NCBI GenBank assembly: GCA_018711005.1
Contig: DVIT01000031.1
Coordinates: forward strand, 1-64,000
Source: Candidatus Scybalocola faecigallinarum
GTDB lineage: Bacteria > Bacillota > Clostridia > Lachnospirales > Lachnospiraceae
Length of the DNA stretch: 64,000 nucleotides
Direction: 5' to 3'
Shown here: positions 44,710-55,233 of the stretch, one piece after another
Numbering within the stretch: the stretch's first letter is position 1
Layout of the letters: each line of letters starts with the position of its first letter
Translations under genes and position numbers: made by a program
The notes under the pieces: generated by a model
Databases searched by the model: none
What the model saw: only the letters and a program-made list of their open reading frames with translations
What the model was told of the DNA's origin: nothing

Positions 44710-46566
44710 ATGTTTGATCTTGAAGAAGAACTTAAGAAGCTGCCGGCACGCCCCGGTGTATATATTATGCATGACAGCCATGATGATATTATTTATGTAG
44801 GCAAGGCCATCAGCCTTAAAAACCGTGTCCGCCAGTATTTCCAAAGCAGCAGGAACCTGTCGCCTAAGATCGCCAGCATGGTGCCAAAAATCGCACGGTT
44901 TGAATATATTGTTACAGATTCCGAGCTGGAAGCGCTGGTGCTGGAGTGTAATCTGATCAAGGAACACCGGCCTAAATACAACACCATGCTTAAGGACGAC
45001 AAAACCTATCCCTATATTAGAGTGACGGTCAATGAGCCATATCCCAGGATCATGATGACCCGGAAGATGAAAAAGGACGGATCCAGGTATTTTGGTCCCT
45101 ATACCAGCAGCCTGGCGGTTAAAGATACGATTGAGCTTTTGCGCAAGATCTACAAGATCCGCAGCTGCAACCGTTCCCTGCCCAAAGAGATCGGTAAAGG
45201 CCGGCCGTGCCTGTACCACCATATGGGGCAGTGCCAGGCGCCGTGCCAGGATTACATTTCCAGGGAAAACTACCGGGAAAATATCAGCGGCGCATTAAGC
45301 TTTCTGTCCGGCAATTACAAAGAAGTGGCGCAAATGCTCCAAAATAAAATGCAGGAAGCTTCAGATGCTATGGAATTTGAAAAAGCTATTGAATACCGGG
45401 ATCTTTTAAACAGTGTTCATCAGATTGCCCAGAAGCAGAAGATCACCAGCGCTCAAATGGACGACAGGGATGTGATCGCCTTTGCCAGAGCTAAGGATGA
45501 GGCTGTTGTCCAGGTATTTTTTATTCGCGGCGGGAAGCTGATCGGACGGGAGCATTTTTATCTCACCGGCGTGGAAAATGAAACCCACAGCGAGATCTTA
45601 ACGGCATTTGTAAAGCAGTTTTATGCCGGCTCTCCATTTATCCCGGGAAACCTCCTTCTCCAAAATGAGATCCTTGAAACGGATGTGATCACTCAGTGGC
45701 TTTCCTCCCGGCGGGGCCAGAAGGTGACCATTACAGTGCCCAAAAAAGGCCAGAAAGAACGGTTAGTGGAACTGGCGGCTCAAAACGCCAGCATGGTGCT
45801 GCAAAAAGACAGTGAAAAGATCAAACGGGAAGAAGCCCGCACCATCGGAGCGGTGAAGGAAATTGCCAGAGCTTTGGACATTCCTTCCATCCGCCGGATC
45901 GAAGCTTTTGATATTTCCAACATTAGCGGTTACGAAAATGTAGGCTCCATGATCGTATATGAAGATGGAAAGCCAAAGAAAAACGCTTATCGTAAGTTTA
46001 AGATCAAGTGGTTTAAGGGCCAGGACGATTACCAGTCCATGGAGGAAGTGCTTACCCGGCGGTTTACCCATGGCCTTGAGGAACGGCAGGAGCTTAAGGA
46101 AAAAGGCATGTCCCCGGCCATGGGCAGCTTTTCTGTATTTCCGGATCTTCTCATGATGGACGGCGGCAAGGGCCAGGTAAATGTGGCTTTGCGGGTGTTG
46201 GATGCCCTTCGTCTGGATATTCCCGTGTGCGGTATGGTTAAGGACGATCACCATAATACCCGGGGTCTTTATTACAATAATGTGGAAATTCCTATCAGCC
46301 GGACTTCGGAAATGTTTAAGCTGATCACCCGGATCCAGGATGAGGCGCACCGTTTTGCCATTGAGTATCACCGAAGTCTGCGTCAAAAGGGGCAGGTTCA
46401 TTCGGTACTGGATGATATTGAAGGCATCGGTCCTGCCCGGAGAAAGGCCCTGATGCGTCATTTTAAGGAGATTGAAGCCATCCAGAAGGCCAGTGTGGAG
46501 GAACTGGCAGCCATTGATTCCATGAATATGGGAGCAGCACAAAAGGTTTATGACTTTTTTCATTGA
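44710..46566 (+). CDS. uvrC: Excinuclease ABC subunit C
   Basis: A 618-aa nucleotide-excision-repair endonuclease. The N-terminal GIY-YIG nuclease is [21 protein letters not shown] cysteine cluster ([13 protein letters not shown]) follows, then the UVR motif region ([20 protein letters not shown]), the RNase-H-like 5' incision domain ([30 protein letters not shown]) and C-terminal helix-hairpin-helix motifs ([16 protein letters not shown]). ATG 44710 follows GGAAGGAAGTGAAGAA. It is followed by hprK at 100 bases. Confidence 0.96.
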   Translation: MFDLEEELKKLPARPGVYIMHDSHDDIIYVGKAISLKNRVRQYFQSSRNLSPKIASMVPKIARFEYIVTDSELEALVLECNLIKEHRPKYNTMLKDDKTYPYIRVTVNEPYPRIMMTRKMKKDGSRYFGPYTSSLAVKDTIELLRKIYKIRSCNRSLPKEIGKGRPCLYHHMGQCQAPCQDYISRENYRENISGALSFLSGNYKEVAQMLQNKMQEASDAMEFEKAIEYRDLLNSVHQIAQKQKITSAQMDDRDVIAFARAKDEAVVQVFFIRGGKLIGREHFYLTGVENETHSEILTAFVKQFYAGSPFIPGNLLLQNEILETDVITQWLSSRRGQKVTITVPKKGQKERLVELAAQNASMVLQKDSEKIKREEARTIGAVKEIARALDIPSIRRIEAFDISNISGYENVGSMIVYEDGKPKKNAYRKFKIKWFKGQDDYQSMEEVLTRRFTHGLEERQELKEKGMSPAMGSFSVFPDLLMMDGGKGQVNVALRVLDALRLDIPVCGMVKDDHHNTRGLYYNNVEIPISRTSEMFKLITRIQDEAHRFAIEYHRSLRQKGQVHSVLDDIEGIGPARRKALMRHFKEIEAIQKASVEELAAIDSMNMGAAQKVYDFFH

Positions 46567-46666
46567 TGTACCTTGTTAAGTGTGATAAAATAAGACTGAA
46601 CGTCATGCTGGAGATGGGGATTCGGGCATGGCCGGATTGCGATATTTTACAAGAAAGGGGTATTTT

Positions 46667-47641
46667 ATGTTCGAGAATGGGAAAGGAAATTACAGTGTAA
46701 AGCTGAGTAAGATCATTGATAAAATGGGACTTACCAACCTGAATCCCAATATTAATACAAATAAGATCCTGATCAAACAGACCGATATTAACCGTCCGGC
46801 ACTGCAGCTGGCTGGTTTTTATGATTTCTTTGATAATAACCGGGTTCAGGTCATTGGAAATGTAGAGTATTCTTATATTAATCAGGTTTATGAGGATAAA
46901 GGTGTTGCCAGTGTTGAGCGGATGTTCCAGATCGGCGTGCCATGTCTGATTTTTTGCCGCAACAACCGTCCCTGTGACGGGATCGTGGAGCTGGGAGACA
47001 AGTACGGGATCCCGGTGCTGCTGACAGATATGGGCACATCCTATTTCCTGGCCAAGGCTATGCATGTGCTTAACGAGGAACTGGCGCCAAGAATTTCTAT
47101 CCACGGCGTACTTGTAGACGTTTACGGTGAAGGTGTACTGATCATCGGCGAAAGCGGTATTGGTAAAAGCGAAGCTGCCCTTGAGCTGATTAAGCGCGGC
47201 CACCGCCTTGTGTCGGACGATGTGGTAGAGATTAAAAGGATTGGTGAAGATTCCCTTGTGGGAACAGCGCCGGATATTACCCGGTACTTTATTGAGCTGA
47301 GAGGTATCGGCATTATTGATGTAAAAACACTGTTTGGTGTTGAAAGCGTAAAGGAGACCCAGACCATTAATCTGGTGATCAAATTGGAGGAGTGGGACAG
47401 AGACCGTGAATATGACCGTTTAGGCATGGAAGAACAGTACACGGAATTTTTGGGCCATAAAGTGGTATGCCATTCGATTCCTATCCGTCCGGGACGTAAC
47501 CTGGCCATCATTGTTGAATCTGCTGCGGTTAATTACCGGCAGAAAAAGATGGGCTATAACGCTGCCCATGAGCTTTACCGCCGTGTTACCGGCAATTTGC
47601 AGAAAAAGCGGGCTGAAAGCGAAAACAGTGAGGAAGAATGA
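46667..47641 (+). CDS. hprK: HPr kinase/phosphorylase
   Basis: A 324-aa bifunctional enzyme that phosphorylates and dephosphorylates Ser46 of HPr-type proteins in carbon catabolite control. The P-loop GESGIGKSE lies at about 158-166, preceded by the conserved His in SIHGVLVDVYGEG. The HprK signature RGIGIIDVKTLFGVESV follows. Start ATG 46667 follows AAAGGGG. Its likely substrate, an HPr-like protein with Ser46 but no His15, is encoded at 56219. Confidence 0.95.
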   Translation: MFENGKGNYSVKLSKIIDKMGLTNLNPNINTNKILIKQTDINRPALQLAGFYDFFDNNRVQVIGNVEYSYINQVYEDKGVASVERMFQIGVPCLIFCRNNRPCDGIVELGDKYGIPVLLTDMGTSYFLAKAMHVLNEELAPRISIHGVLVDVYGEGVLIIGESGIGKSEAALELIKRGHRLVSDDVVEIKRIGEDSLVGTAPDITRYFIELRGIGIIDVKTLFGVESVKETQTINLVIKLEEWDRDREYDRLGMEEQYTEFLGHKVVCHSIPIRPGRNLAIIVESAAVNYRQKKMGYNAAHELYRRVTGNLQKKRAESENSEEE

Positions 47642-47753
47642 TCATTCTTCTGTCACGGGGAGCTGCCCGGCTGTAGTGGATGAAAACCTGCATTTGCAGG
47701 TTCTGCGGCTTTGCCGCTATAAATCTTTATACTTTTTAAGGAGGATATAGACC

Positions 47754-48698
47754 ATGTCTAAAATTTGTTTTGGAATCGATATTGGGGGAACAACAGTAAA
47801 GATCGGTGTGCTTTCTCTGGAAGGAGAACTTATGGATAAGTGGGAGATCCACACACGCACAGAGGAAGGCGGAAAGTATATTCTTGGAGATATTGCCGAT
47901 TCTGTTAAAAAATATGTGGCTGATAAAGGCCTTAATATGGCAGATGTTGTGGGCGCAGGTATGGGCGTACCCGGCCCTGTCACTGAGGACGGTACTGTAC
48001 TGCGGTGCGTAAACCTTGGCTGGGGTGTATTTAACTGTGCAAAAGAGCTGAGCGATCTTCTGGGCGTTCCTGTAAAGGCAGGTAATGACGCCAATGTAGC
48101 TGCCCTTGGCGAGCAGTGGCAGGGCGGCGGCAAAGGCCATGACGACCTTGTTGTTGTGACTCTTGGTACCGGCGTTGGCGGCGGTATTATCCTTGGCGGA
48201 AAGATCCTTGCAGGCGTTAATGGCGCTGCAGGTGAGATCGGCCATATGCAGGTAGTAGCGCCTGAGGATACTATCGGCGTATGCGGCTGCGGCAACAGCG
48301 GCTGCCTTGAGCAGGTTGCTTCTGCTACAGGTATTGTTAAGCTGGCTAAGCGTCTTGTGGAAGAAACAGACACACCCACATCTTTAAGAGAGCTTTCCCA
48401 GATCACCGCAAAGGATGTGCTGGATGCAGCAAAGGCCGGCGATGCCGGCGCTGTCAGCGTTGTGGAAACGATGGCCAAGTATCTTGGCAGCGCACTGGCT
48501 GCCATCTGTGCTGTTGTTAATCCGGAAATGATTGTTATCGGCGGCGGCGTTTCCAAGGCCGGACAGTATTTGATCGATAAGATCCAGGAAGCATTTATTC
48601 CGAAGGCTTTCCATGCACTTCGGGATACTCAGTTCGCTTTGGCAACACTGGGCAATGATGCCGGTATGGTAGGCGCAGCAAGACTGGTGCTTCAGTAA
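47754..48698 (+). CDS. ROK family glucokinase
   Basis: A 314-aa sugar kinase. ATP-binding IGIDIGGTTVKIGVLS-type start, the catalytic region NDANVAALGE, GTGVGGGIILGGKI, the ROK zinc-binding motif CGCGNSGCLEQVASATG and IVIGGGVS. It converts glucose to glucose 6-phosphate using ATP. The location after hprK fits a link to carbon control. It has AAGGAGGATATAGACC before the ATG, and a strong terminator after the stop. Confidence 0.92.
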   Translation: MSKICFGIDIGGTTVKIGVLSLEGELMDKWEIHTRTEEGGKYILGDIADSVKKYVADKGLNMADVVGAGMGVPGPVTEDGTVLRCVNLGWGVFNCAKELSDLLGVPVKAGNDANVAALGEQWQGGGKGHDDLVVVTLGTGVGGGIILGGKILAGVNGAAGEIGHMQVVAPEDTIGVCGCGNSGCLEQVASATGIVKLAKRLVEETDTPTSLRELSQITAKDVLDAAKAGDAGAVSVVETMAKYLGSALAAICAVVNPEMIVIGGGVSKAGQYLIDKIQEAFIPKAFHALRDTQFALATLGNDAGMVGAARLVLQ

Positions 48699-48733
48699 TT
48701 AAACGCACATAATCCAACAGATATTCATATTAG

Positions 48734-48772
48734 AGGGCTGTTCCGCTCGTTTGAGCGGGGCGGCCCTTCTTT
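48734..48772 (+). terminator. Rho-independent terminator after glucokinase
   Basis: A roughly 15-bp stem (agggctgttccgctc / gagcggggcggccct with G-T pairs) with a 4-base loop, followed by TCTTT. Confidence 0.85.
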
Positions 48773-48953
48773 AATTGAAGGGTTGATTTCTCACGGCTTT
48801 TGCCGGAATTTACACAGAGTTTTCAGAATTTACACAGATTTCACAAAGGGCAGAAAAATTCTTTACACAAGGCTGTTACCATAATATCACGGGCAGCTGT
48901 TCTTTAAGGGCAGCGCCTGTTACAGGAAAAAATATTTGAGGTGTTTAAATCCA

Positions 48954-51002
48954 ATGAAAGATGTGTATATGAACCGGGAGCTGTCATGGCTGAAGTTTAA
49001 TGAACGGGTTTTGGAGGAAGCAGAAAATGAAGCCGTTCCGTTATGTGAGCGGATGTCCTTTGCATCCATTTACCAGAGCAATCTGGATGAATTTTTTATG
49101 GTACGGGTCGGCTCGCTGATGGACCAAAAGCTTTTAAACAAAGAAATCCGGGATAATAAGACCCAGATGACTTCTCAGGAGCAGATCGATGCTATTCTGA
49201 AAAAGGTACAAAAACTGAACCGCCGCCGCGACAGTGTTTATGCTGAGATCATGGAAAGAGTGGAGGACTATGGGATCCATCTGACCTGCTTCAGGAAAAT
49301 GACCAAAGAGGACGAAGCGGTCATGGAGGCTTACTTTGATACAGAGATTGCACCGCTGATCTCGCCGACCATTGTAGGCAAGCGCCAGCCCTTCCCGTTT
49401 TTGCGGAATAAAGAAATTTATGCCATCGTTATCCTGGAAACAAAAAATAAAAAAGAGCGTATGGGGATCATTCCATGCACAAGCAACATTTTTGGCCGTC
49501 TGATCTCTGTTCCGGGAAAAAGCGGCGAATATGTTCTGTCTGAGGACATTATCCTTCATTTTATTGCAAAAGTCTTTAAAGGCTATTTTGTAAAGGCAAA
49601 ATCGCTGATCCGTATCACCAGGAATGCAGATATTGACGCAGATGCCCTTTATGATGAGGATCTGGACTACCGTGAATTTATGGCGGATTTGATTAAAAGC
49701 CGGAAAAAACTGTCTCCGGTACGCCTGGAGCTGTCCCGGGAAATGGACGGGGATGTGGTGGATATTTTGTGCCGCTATCTGGAACTGGAAAGCAGCCATG
49801 TATTCCGGGGCGATGCGCCGCTGGATCTGTCGTTCCTTTTTGCCATTGCAGATAAGCTGAGAAAAAATCCGGAGCTGTTTTATGAAAAACGGGTGCCTCA
49901 AAAGTCACCCCGCTTTGATGATTCCAGACCTGTGATTGAACAGATCAAGGAAGGGGACAAAATGCTGTCCATGCCTTACGAGTCCATCCGGCCGTTTCTG
50001 CGTCTTTTAAATGAGGCCGCCCATGATCCTAGTGTGGTGTCTATTAAGATGACCCTTTACCGGCTGGCGCGGCACAGCAAGGTGGTGGAAGCACTCATCG
50101 ATGCTGCGGAAAATGGCAAAGAAGTTGTCGTTCTTGTAGAGCTGCGGGCGCGGTTTGATGAAGAAAATAATATCGAGTGGTCCAGGCGGCTGGAAGCTGC
50201 CGGATGCCAGGTGATCTACGGCCTTGAGGGCTATAAGGTCCACTCCAAGCTGTGTCTGATTACCCGGAAAAATGAAGGGCAGATTGAATATATTACCCAG
50301 ATCGGTACAGGCAATTACAATGAATCCACAGCCCGCATTTATACGGACCTGTCCCTGATGACAGCCAATGTTGATATTGGCCTTGAGGCTGCCGGTATTT
50401 TTCAGTGCCTTGCCAAAGGTGAATTTGTGGAGCACAGCGAGCACCTTCTGGTGGCGCCGAAATGCCTGCAAAACCGGGTCCTTGCCATGATCGACGAAGA
50501 AATCGCCCATGCCAGAGCCGGGGAGCCGGCGTATATTGGCCTGAAGCTTAACTCTCTGACCGATAAAAAGATCATTGACAAGCTTATAGAAGCATCCTGT
50601 GCCGGTGTGAAGATCGATATGGTGATCCGTGGCATTTGCTGCCTGATCCCCGGTGTGGAAGGGGCAACAGCCAATATCCGGGTGTTCAGTATTGTAGGAA
50701 GATTTTTGGAGCATTCCAGAATCTATATTTTCGGATGTAACGGACGGGAAAAATATTATATATCCTCTGCGGATTTTATGACAAGAAATACCGTACGCCG
50801 TGTGGAAGTAGCGGCTCCTGTTTATGATAAAGAGCTTCAGATGGAGCTTAGTGAAATGTTTATCACCCTTCTCAGCGATAATCAAAAAGCCAGAAGGGAG
50901 GATTCAAACGGCAACTATGTCATATCCGATGAAGGTGAATCCCCGTTAAATGCTCAGGAGACGTTTTACGCTCACGCCTACCATCTGGCCGGTAAAGAAT
51001 AA
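48954..51002 (+). CDS. ppk1: Polyphosphate kinase 1
   Basis: A 682-aa enzyme that polymerises phosphate from ATP into polyphosphate. The N-terminal domain opens with YMNRELSWLKFNERVL. The catalytic PLD-like half has KVHSKLCLITRKNEG with the autophosphorylated His, and IGTGNYNESTARIYTDLSL. A second PLD-like domain ends the protein (GRFLEHSRIYIFG). The start is ATG 48954; TTG at 48936 upstream is less likely. A PIN-PhoH gene follows 14 bases after its stop. Confidence 0.95.
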   Translation: MKDVYMNRELSWLKFNERVLEEAENEAVPLCERMSFASIYQSNLDEFFMVRVGSLMDQKLLNKEIRDNKTQMTSQEQIDAILKKVQKLNRRRDSVYAEIMERVEDYGIHLTCFRKMTKEDEAVMEAYFDTEIAPLISPTIVGKRQPFPFLRNKEIYAIVILETKNKKERMGIIPCTSNIFGRLISVPGKSGEYVLSEDIILHFIAKVFKGYFVKAKSLIRITRNADIDADALYDEDLDYREFMADLIKSRKKLSPVRLELSREMDGDVVDILCRYLELESSHVFRGDAPLDLSFLFAIADKLRKNPELFYEKRVPQKSPRFDDSRPVIEQIKEGDKMLSMPYESIRPFLRLLNEAAHDPSVVSIKMTLYRLARHSKVVEALIDAAENGKEVVVLVELRARFDEENNIEWSRRLEAAGCQVIYGLEGYKVHSKLCLITRKNEGQIEYITQIGTGNYNESTARIYTDLSLMTANVDIGLEAAGIFQCLAKGEFVEHSEHLLVAPKCLQNRVLAMIDEEIAHARAGEPAYIGLKLNSLTDKKIIDKLIEASCAGVKIDMVIRGICCLIPGVEGATANIRVFSIVGRFLEHSRIYIFGCNGREKYYISSADFMTRNTVRRVEVAAPVYDKELQMELSEMFITLLSDNQKARREDSNGNYVISDEGESPLNAQETFYAHAYHLAGKE

Positions 51003-51016
51003 AAAGGAGGCTGTCC

Positions 51017-52390
51017 ATGGTAAAGACTTATGTGCTGGATACAAATGTTTTGATACAGGCGCCTTACGCTCTGGAATGTTTTGAAGATAACCAGGTTATA
51101 CTGCCTGTTGTTGTTTTGGAGGAACTGGATAAGCTGAAAAATGCCGAAGGAGAGAAGGGCTATAATGCCCGCACAGCGATCCGCTTTTTGGAGGAACATC
51201 GGCTTAAGGGAAATCTTTTGGAAGGCGTTGCCCTGGAAAATGGCGGAAGCCTGAAGGTGGAGACAAATTTTGTTAATGTGGAACTTCCCCCGGATATGCC
51301 GGAGGACCGGATGGATAACCGGATCTTAAAGGTGTGCCTTGGGCTTATGGAGAAAAACCAGAATCCGGTAGTTTTAGTAACAAAGGATCTGCTTTTGCGT
51401 GTAAAGGCCCAGATCATTGGTGTCCGTGCAGAAGATTTTACTACGGAACAGGTGACACAAGAAGGGGGACAGTACGAAGGCAGGATCCAGGTCTATGTGC
51501 CGGAGGAATTATTTAAGGACTTTAAAAAGAAGGGGATTCCGGCGGAGCATGTATATGTCTGCGATGCTCAGGGAAAACGCCGGACACCGGTGCTGACCGA
51601 AAACCAGTTTGTTGTCCTTTGTGCGGATCAGTCCTCTAAAAAGACACAGCTTGGCCGTGTGGAGAATGGTGTGATCCATAAATTGGAATATAAAAAAGCC
51701 AAGCCTTATGGAATATCGCCAAGAAACTGCGGACAGTATTTTTTACAGGAAGCGCTGATGCAGCCGGCAAAAAGAGCGCCTCTGGTCATTGTTAAGGGCA
51801 TGGCCGGAACGAGCAAAACATTTTATTCCCTGGCCGTAGGTCTTGAAAAGCTGCTGAATAATCCTACAGGAGAATACCGCAGGATCCTTGTTTGCCGCCC
51901 CAACGCCCAGTTTGACTCAGACATTGGTTTTCTTCCCGGAGACGAACAGGAGAAAATTTCACCTCTGATGCGGCCGATTATGGATAATCTGGAACAGCTT
52001 GTAGATTCCAATGAGGACCTGCGGTTTGAGGATGAGCTGGAGCTTCAGGGAAAGGTGGAAGAAATCTTTGAACGGGGGATCATCCAGACAGAAGCATTAA
52101 ATTATATTCGGGGCAGATCTATTATTAAAACCTATCTGATCATTGATGAAGCCCAGAATATGACGCCTAACCAGGTAAAGGGCATTATCACCCGGGCAGG
52201 AAAAGATACAAAGATTATTTTGCTGGGAGACCCCAATCAGATCGACCGTCCGTTTTTGGATGAACGGACCAACGGGCTGAGCTATGCCTCAGAGCATATG
52301 AAGGGCAGCCCTCTTTGCTGGCAGATCACATTAACGCCCCAGGAGTGCGAGCGATCCGAGCTAGCCATGGATGCGATCCAAAGACTGTAA
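51017..52390 (+). CDS. PIN-PhoH family ATPase/ribonuclease
   Basis: A 457-aa protein with an N-terminal PIN nuclease domain (YVLDTNVLIQAPYALE, LEELDKLKN, then acidic residues in NRILKVCLG) and a C-terminal PhoH NTPase (about 225-457: Walker A GMAGTSKT, Walker B LIIDEAQNMTPNQVKGIITR, GDPNQID). This PhoH2-type fusion acts as an RNA helicase-ribonuclease in studied cases. It lies 14 bases from ppk1 and is probably cotranscribed with it. AAAAAGGAGG precedes the ATG. Confidence 0.93.
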   Translation: MVKTYVLDTNVLIQAPYALECFEDNQVILPVVVLEELDKLKNAEGEKGYNARTAIRFLEEHRLKGNLLEGVALENGGSLKVETNFVNVELPPDMPEDRMDNRILKVCLGLMEKNQNPVVLVTKDLLLRVKAQIIGVRAEDFTTEQVTQEGGQYEGRIQVYVPEELFKDFKKKGIPAEHVYVCDAQGKRRTPVLTENQFVVLCADQSSKKTQLGRVENGVIHKLEYKKAKPYGISPRNCGQYFLQEALMQPAKRAPLVIVKGMAGTSKTFYSLAVGLEKLLNNPTGEYRRILVCRPNAQFDSDIGFLPGDEQEKISPLMRPIMDNLEQLVDSNEDLRFEDELELQGKVEEIFERGIIQTEALNYIRGRSIIKTYLIIDEAQNMTPNQVKGIITRAGKDTKIILLGDPNQIDRPFLDERTNGLSYASEHMKGSPLCWQITLTPQECERSELAMDAIQRL

Positions 52391-52398
52391 GCTGAAAA

Positions 52399-52436
52399 AC
52401 ACGGCGGCGAAAATTTTTCGCCGCCGTGCTGTTTTT
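52399..52436 (+). terminator. Rho-independent terminator after phoH
   Basis: Stem cacggcggcgaaa / tttcgccgccgtg followed by a short gap and TTTTTT. Confidence 0.88.
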
Positions 52437-52456
52437 TCAGAGAAAGGAACAAAGCT

Positions 52457-53128
52457 ATGGAAGAATTAAAAATAACGTATAAAAAAATCAGTAATGATCA
52501 GGAGATTAATCTTTTGATCGAAAAGGGCAATGATGTTTTAGGCATTTTAGGGTATACAGAGCATTCCCGAAAGCACGGGGCAAAAGTGGCCCAGACCGCA
52601 GGAAAAATATTAAAGGATCTGGGGTATGATAAAAGGCTTATTGAATTAAGTAAGATTGCCGGGTATATGCATGATATTGGCAACAGCATTAACCGTACGG
52701 ATCATGCCCACAGCGGCGCCATTCTGGCCTATGATATTTTAAAGCAGCGGGGCATGGACCTGGCGGATGCCATTACAGTTGCTTCCGCCATCGGTAATCA
52801 CGATGAGGCCACCGGTACGGCTGTAGATACTGTGTCCGCAGCCTTGATCCTGGCGGATAAAACCGATGTGCGCCGGAACCGGGTGCGCAACAAAGTCATT
52901 TCCAGCTTTGATGCCCATGACCGGGTCAATTATGCAGTGCTGTCCTCCATCCTGACTGTTAATAAAGAAAAGAAGGTGATCCAGATGGATATGTATCTGG
53001 ATGATTCCATGTGTACAGTTATGGATTATTTTGAAATCTTCCTGCAGCGCATGATCATGTGCCGCCGCGCCGCAGAAGCCATCGGGTGCAAATTTAAGCT
53101 GGTTGCCAATGGGAGTAAGCTGTGCTGA
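52457..53128 (+). CDS. HD-domain phosphohydrolase
   Basis: A 223-aa protein of the HD superfamily. Metal ligands: H in EHSRKHG, HD in GYMHDIGNSINRTDHAHSG, H in IGNHDEATG and D in ILADKTDVRRNR. The order matches small stand-alone HD phosphohydrolases acting on nucleotides or phosphate esters; the substrate is unknown. It begins after AGAAAGGAACAAAGCT and has its own transcription unit, since a terminator lies before it. Confidence 0.85.
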   Translation: MEELKITYKKISNDQEINLLIEKGNDVLGILGYTEHSRKHGAKVAQTAGKILKDLGYDKRLIELSKIAGYMHDIGNSINRTDHAHSGAILAYDILKQRGMDLADAITVASAIGNHDEATGTAVDTVSAALILADKTDVRRNRVRNKVISSFDAHDRVNYAVLSSILTVNKEKKVIQMDMYLDDSMCTVMDYFEIFLQRMIMCRRAAEAIGCKFKLVANGSKLC

Positions 53129-53182
53129 AAGCGGCGCTGTCTGCGACAGACCCCGTGCTCATACTGTCTTGCCGTCCGATGT

Positions 53183-53220
53183 CTGAGTGCCATTGCGTGC
53201 AAGCACGCCCTGGCACTCAG
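53183..53220. repeat. Extragenic palindrome
   Basis: ctgagtgcca-tt-gcgtgc-aa-gcacgc-cc-tggcactcag: two nested perfect stems of 10 and 6 bp. No T-run follows, so it is not a typical terminator. It lies in the 252-bp gap before murB. Confidence 0.7.
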
Positions 53221-53380
53221 ACTCCGTCCGGGCTTTCGTAATAAATTTACATCTTGAATATGTGGGGTAAATCATGTAATATAATTAATATCCCGGGGAG
53301 GTTTTCCCTGAGGGCTGCGGGCGGGATGCCTGCGGCGGGGATAGTGACAGGTCAAAGACTATTAGAATGGGAGAAAAGCT

Positions 53381-54307
53381 ATGACAACAGAATTTTTGAA
53401 TGCGTTGACCCGGATTGTGGGAGATGAGGCGGTCCGGCTGGACGAATCTATGAAAAAGCATACGACCTTTCGTATTGGCGGTCCGGCGGATGTGTTTGTT
53501 ACCCCTCCGGATGCCCGGCGGCTTAAAGAGGCCGTGGAGTGTTGTAAGGCTTTTAACATTCCCTGGATGATCATAGGAAACGGAAGTAATCTTTTAGTTA
53601 GTGATAAAGGGATCCGCGGTGTTGTGTTCCAGATTTACGGGACCATGGATGAGATCCGCATGGAAGAACAGGCAGACGGCGTGGTGATCGTTCATGCCGG
53701 CGCAGGGATACTGCTTTCCCGCCTGTCCCGGGCCGTGGCTATGGAAGGCCTTGGAGGCTTTGAATTTGCTAGCGGGATACCGGGAACCTTTGGCGGTGCA
53801 GTAACGATGAATGCCGGCGCCTACGGCGGAGAGATGGATATGTTTGTCTGTGAGGCAACGGTGCTGACCGGAGACGGCCAGGTTCAGACATTAAAAGGGC
53901 CTGAACTGGAATTTGGCTACCGGACCAGTGTCCTTCAGCGGAAGTCCATGATCGTACTGGAGGCGGCGTTAAAGCTTCGGCGGGGAGATAAGGAAAGGAT
54001 CCTTGCCCTGATGGACGAGCTGACTGCCCGGCGCCGGGAAAAGCAGCCTTTGGAATTTCCCAGTGCAGGAAGTACATTTAAACGGCCGGAAGGCTATTTC
54101 GCAGGCAAACTGATTCAGGACTGCGGCCTGAAGGGTTTTAGCGTGGGCGGCGCCTGTATTTCTGAAAAGCACAGCGGCTTTGTTGTCAATACGGGGGATG
54201 CTACGGCACAGGATGTGCTGGCGCTGATCCGTCATGTGCAGGATACGGTGTACAGCCGTTTTGGCGTGACTATGGAACCGGAAGTGCGAATCATAGGAGA
54301 GTTTTAA
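53381..54307 (+). CDS. murB: UDP-N-acetylenolpyruvoylglucosamine reductase
   Basis: A 308-aa FAD enzyme of peptidoglycan precursor synthesis. FAD-binding motifs TFRIGGPADVFVTP and IGNGSNLLVSDKGIRGVVFQ; ASGIPGTFGGAVTMNAGAYGG; catalytic Ser in PSAGSTFKRPEGYFAGKLIQ and Glu in TMEPEVRIIG. It belongs to the type IIb MurB common in Gram-positives. Start after GGGAGAAAAGCT. rapZ follows at 29 bases, forming a cluster with whiA and the HPr-like gene. Confidence 0.96.
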   Translation: MTTEFLNALTRIVGDEAVRLDESMKKHTTFRIGGPADVFVTPPDARRLKEAVECCKAFNIPWMIIGNGSNLLVSDKGIRGVVFQIYGTMDEIRMEEQADGVVIVHAGAGILLSRLSRAVAMEGLGGFEFASGIPGTFGGAVTMNAGAYGGEMDMFVCEATVLTGDGQVQTLKGPELEFGYRTSVLQRKSMIVLEAALKLRRGDKERILALMDELTARRREKQPLEFPSAGSTFKRPEGYFAGKLIQDCGLKGFSVGGACISEKHSGFVVNTGDATAQDVLALIRHVQDTVYSRFGVTMEPEVRIIGEF

Positions 54308-54336
54308 GAATTATCTTATAAAAAGAGGTTGATCAG

Positions 54337-55212
54337 ATGCGTTTTGTGATTGTGACTGGAATGAGCGGAGCCGGAAAGTCGTCGGCTTTGAAGATGCTGG
54401 AGGATGCCGGATATTTCTGCGTGGATAATCTGCCCATTCCCCTGATCCCCAAGTTTGCAGAGATCGGGGTGCAGGAGCCATCCATGATGAACAAGGTGGC
54501 ACTGGGGATCGATATACGCAGCGGTGAAGATCTTCCGGCATTGCTCCCGGTTTTAAATAATCTGGAGCAGAATGGGATCTGCTATGAGATTCTGTTCCTG
54601 GATTGTACAGACGCTGTATTAGTAAAGCGTTTTAAGGAAACCAGACGCAGCCATCCGCTGACCAAGTCCGGCAGAGTAGAAGCCGGGATTGCCAGTGAGC
54701 GGCGAAAGCTGGAGTTTTTGAAAAAACGGGCAACTTATATTATTGATACATCTCAGTTGCTGACCCGTGAACTGAAAGCTGAGATTGATAAGATCTTTGT
54801 GAAAAATGAAAATTATCAGAGCTTTTTTGTGACTGTATTGTCCTTTGGTTTTAAGTATGGCATCCCTGCGGATGCAGATCTTGTTTTTGATGTGCGTTTT
54901 CTTCCCAATCCTTATTATATCGAGGAGCTTAAACCAAAAACAGGCAACGATAAGGATGTGTCTGATTACGTATTAAAATTTGAAGAAGCGGGTATCTTTC
55001 TTGAGAAGCTTCTGGATATGGTGACTTTCCTTATTCCCAATTACATGAACGAAGGGAAAAACCAGCTGGTCATTGCTATTGGCTGTACCGGAGGCAAGCA
55101 CCGTTCCGTAACTCTGGCCAATGCTCTTTATAAAAAGCTTTTAGGTCATGAGTACGGCGTAAAGGTGGAGCATCGGGATATAGAAAAGGACCGTTACTAT
55201 AAATCTGTATAA
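54337..55212 (+). CDS. rapZ: RapZ/YvcJ family nucleotide-binding protein
   Basis: A 291-aa P-loop protein. Walker A GMSGAGKSSAL lies at residues 8-18, followed by AGYFCVDNLPIPL. The C-terminal RapZ domain has SFGFKYGIPADADLVFDVRF, LPNPYYIEEL and IGCTGGKHRSVTLANAL. In E. coli the family controls glmS RNA decay; in Bacilli it is YvcJ with GTPase/ATPase activity. It is followed at 21 bases by whiA. The yvcK gene that often sits between them is absent here. Confidence 0.94.
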   Translation: MRFVIVTGMSGAGKSSALKMLEDAGYFCVDNLPIPLIPKFAEIGVQEPSMMNKVALGIDIRSGEDLPALLPVLNNLEQNGICYEILFLDCTDAVLVKRFKETRRSHPLTKSGRVEAGIASERRKLEFLKKRATYIIDTSQLLTRELKAEIDKIFVKNENYQSFFVTVLSFGFKYGIPADADLVFDVRFLPNPYYIEELKPKTGNDKDVSDYVLKFEEAGIFLEKLLDMVTFLIPNYMNEGKNQLVIAIGCTGGKHRSVTLANALYKKLLGHEYGVKVEHRDIEKDRYYKSV

Positions 55213-55233
55213 CGACCATGAAGGAGTGGAGAA

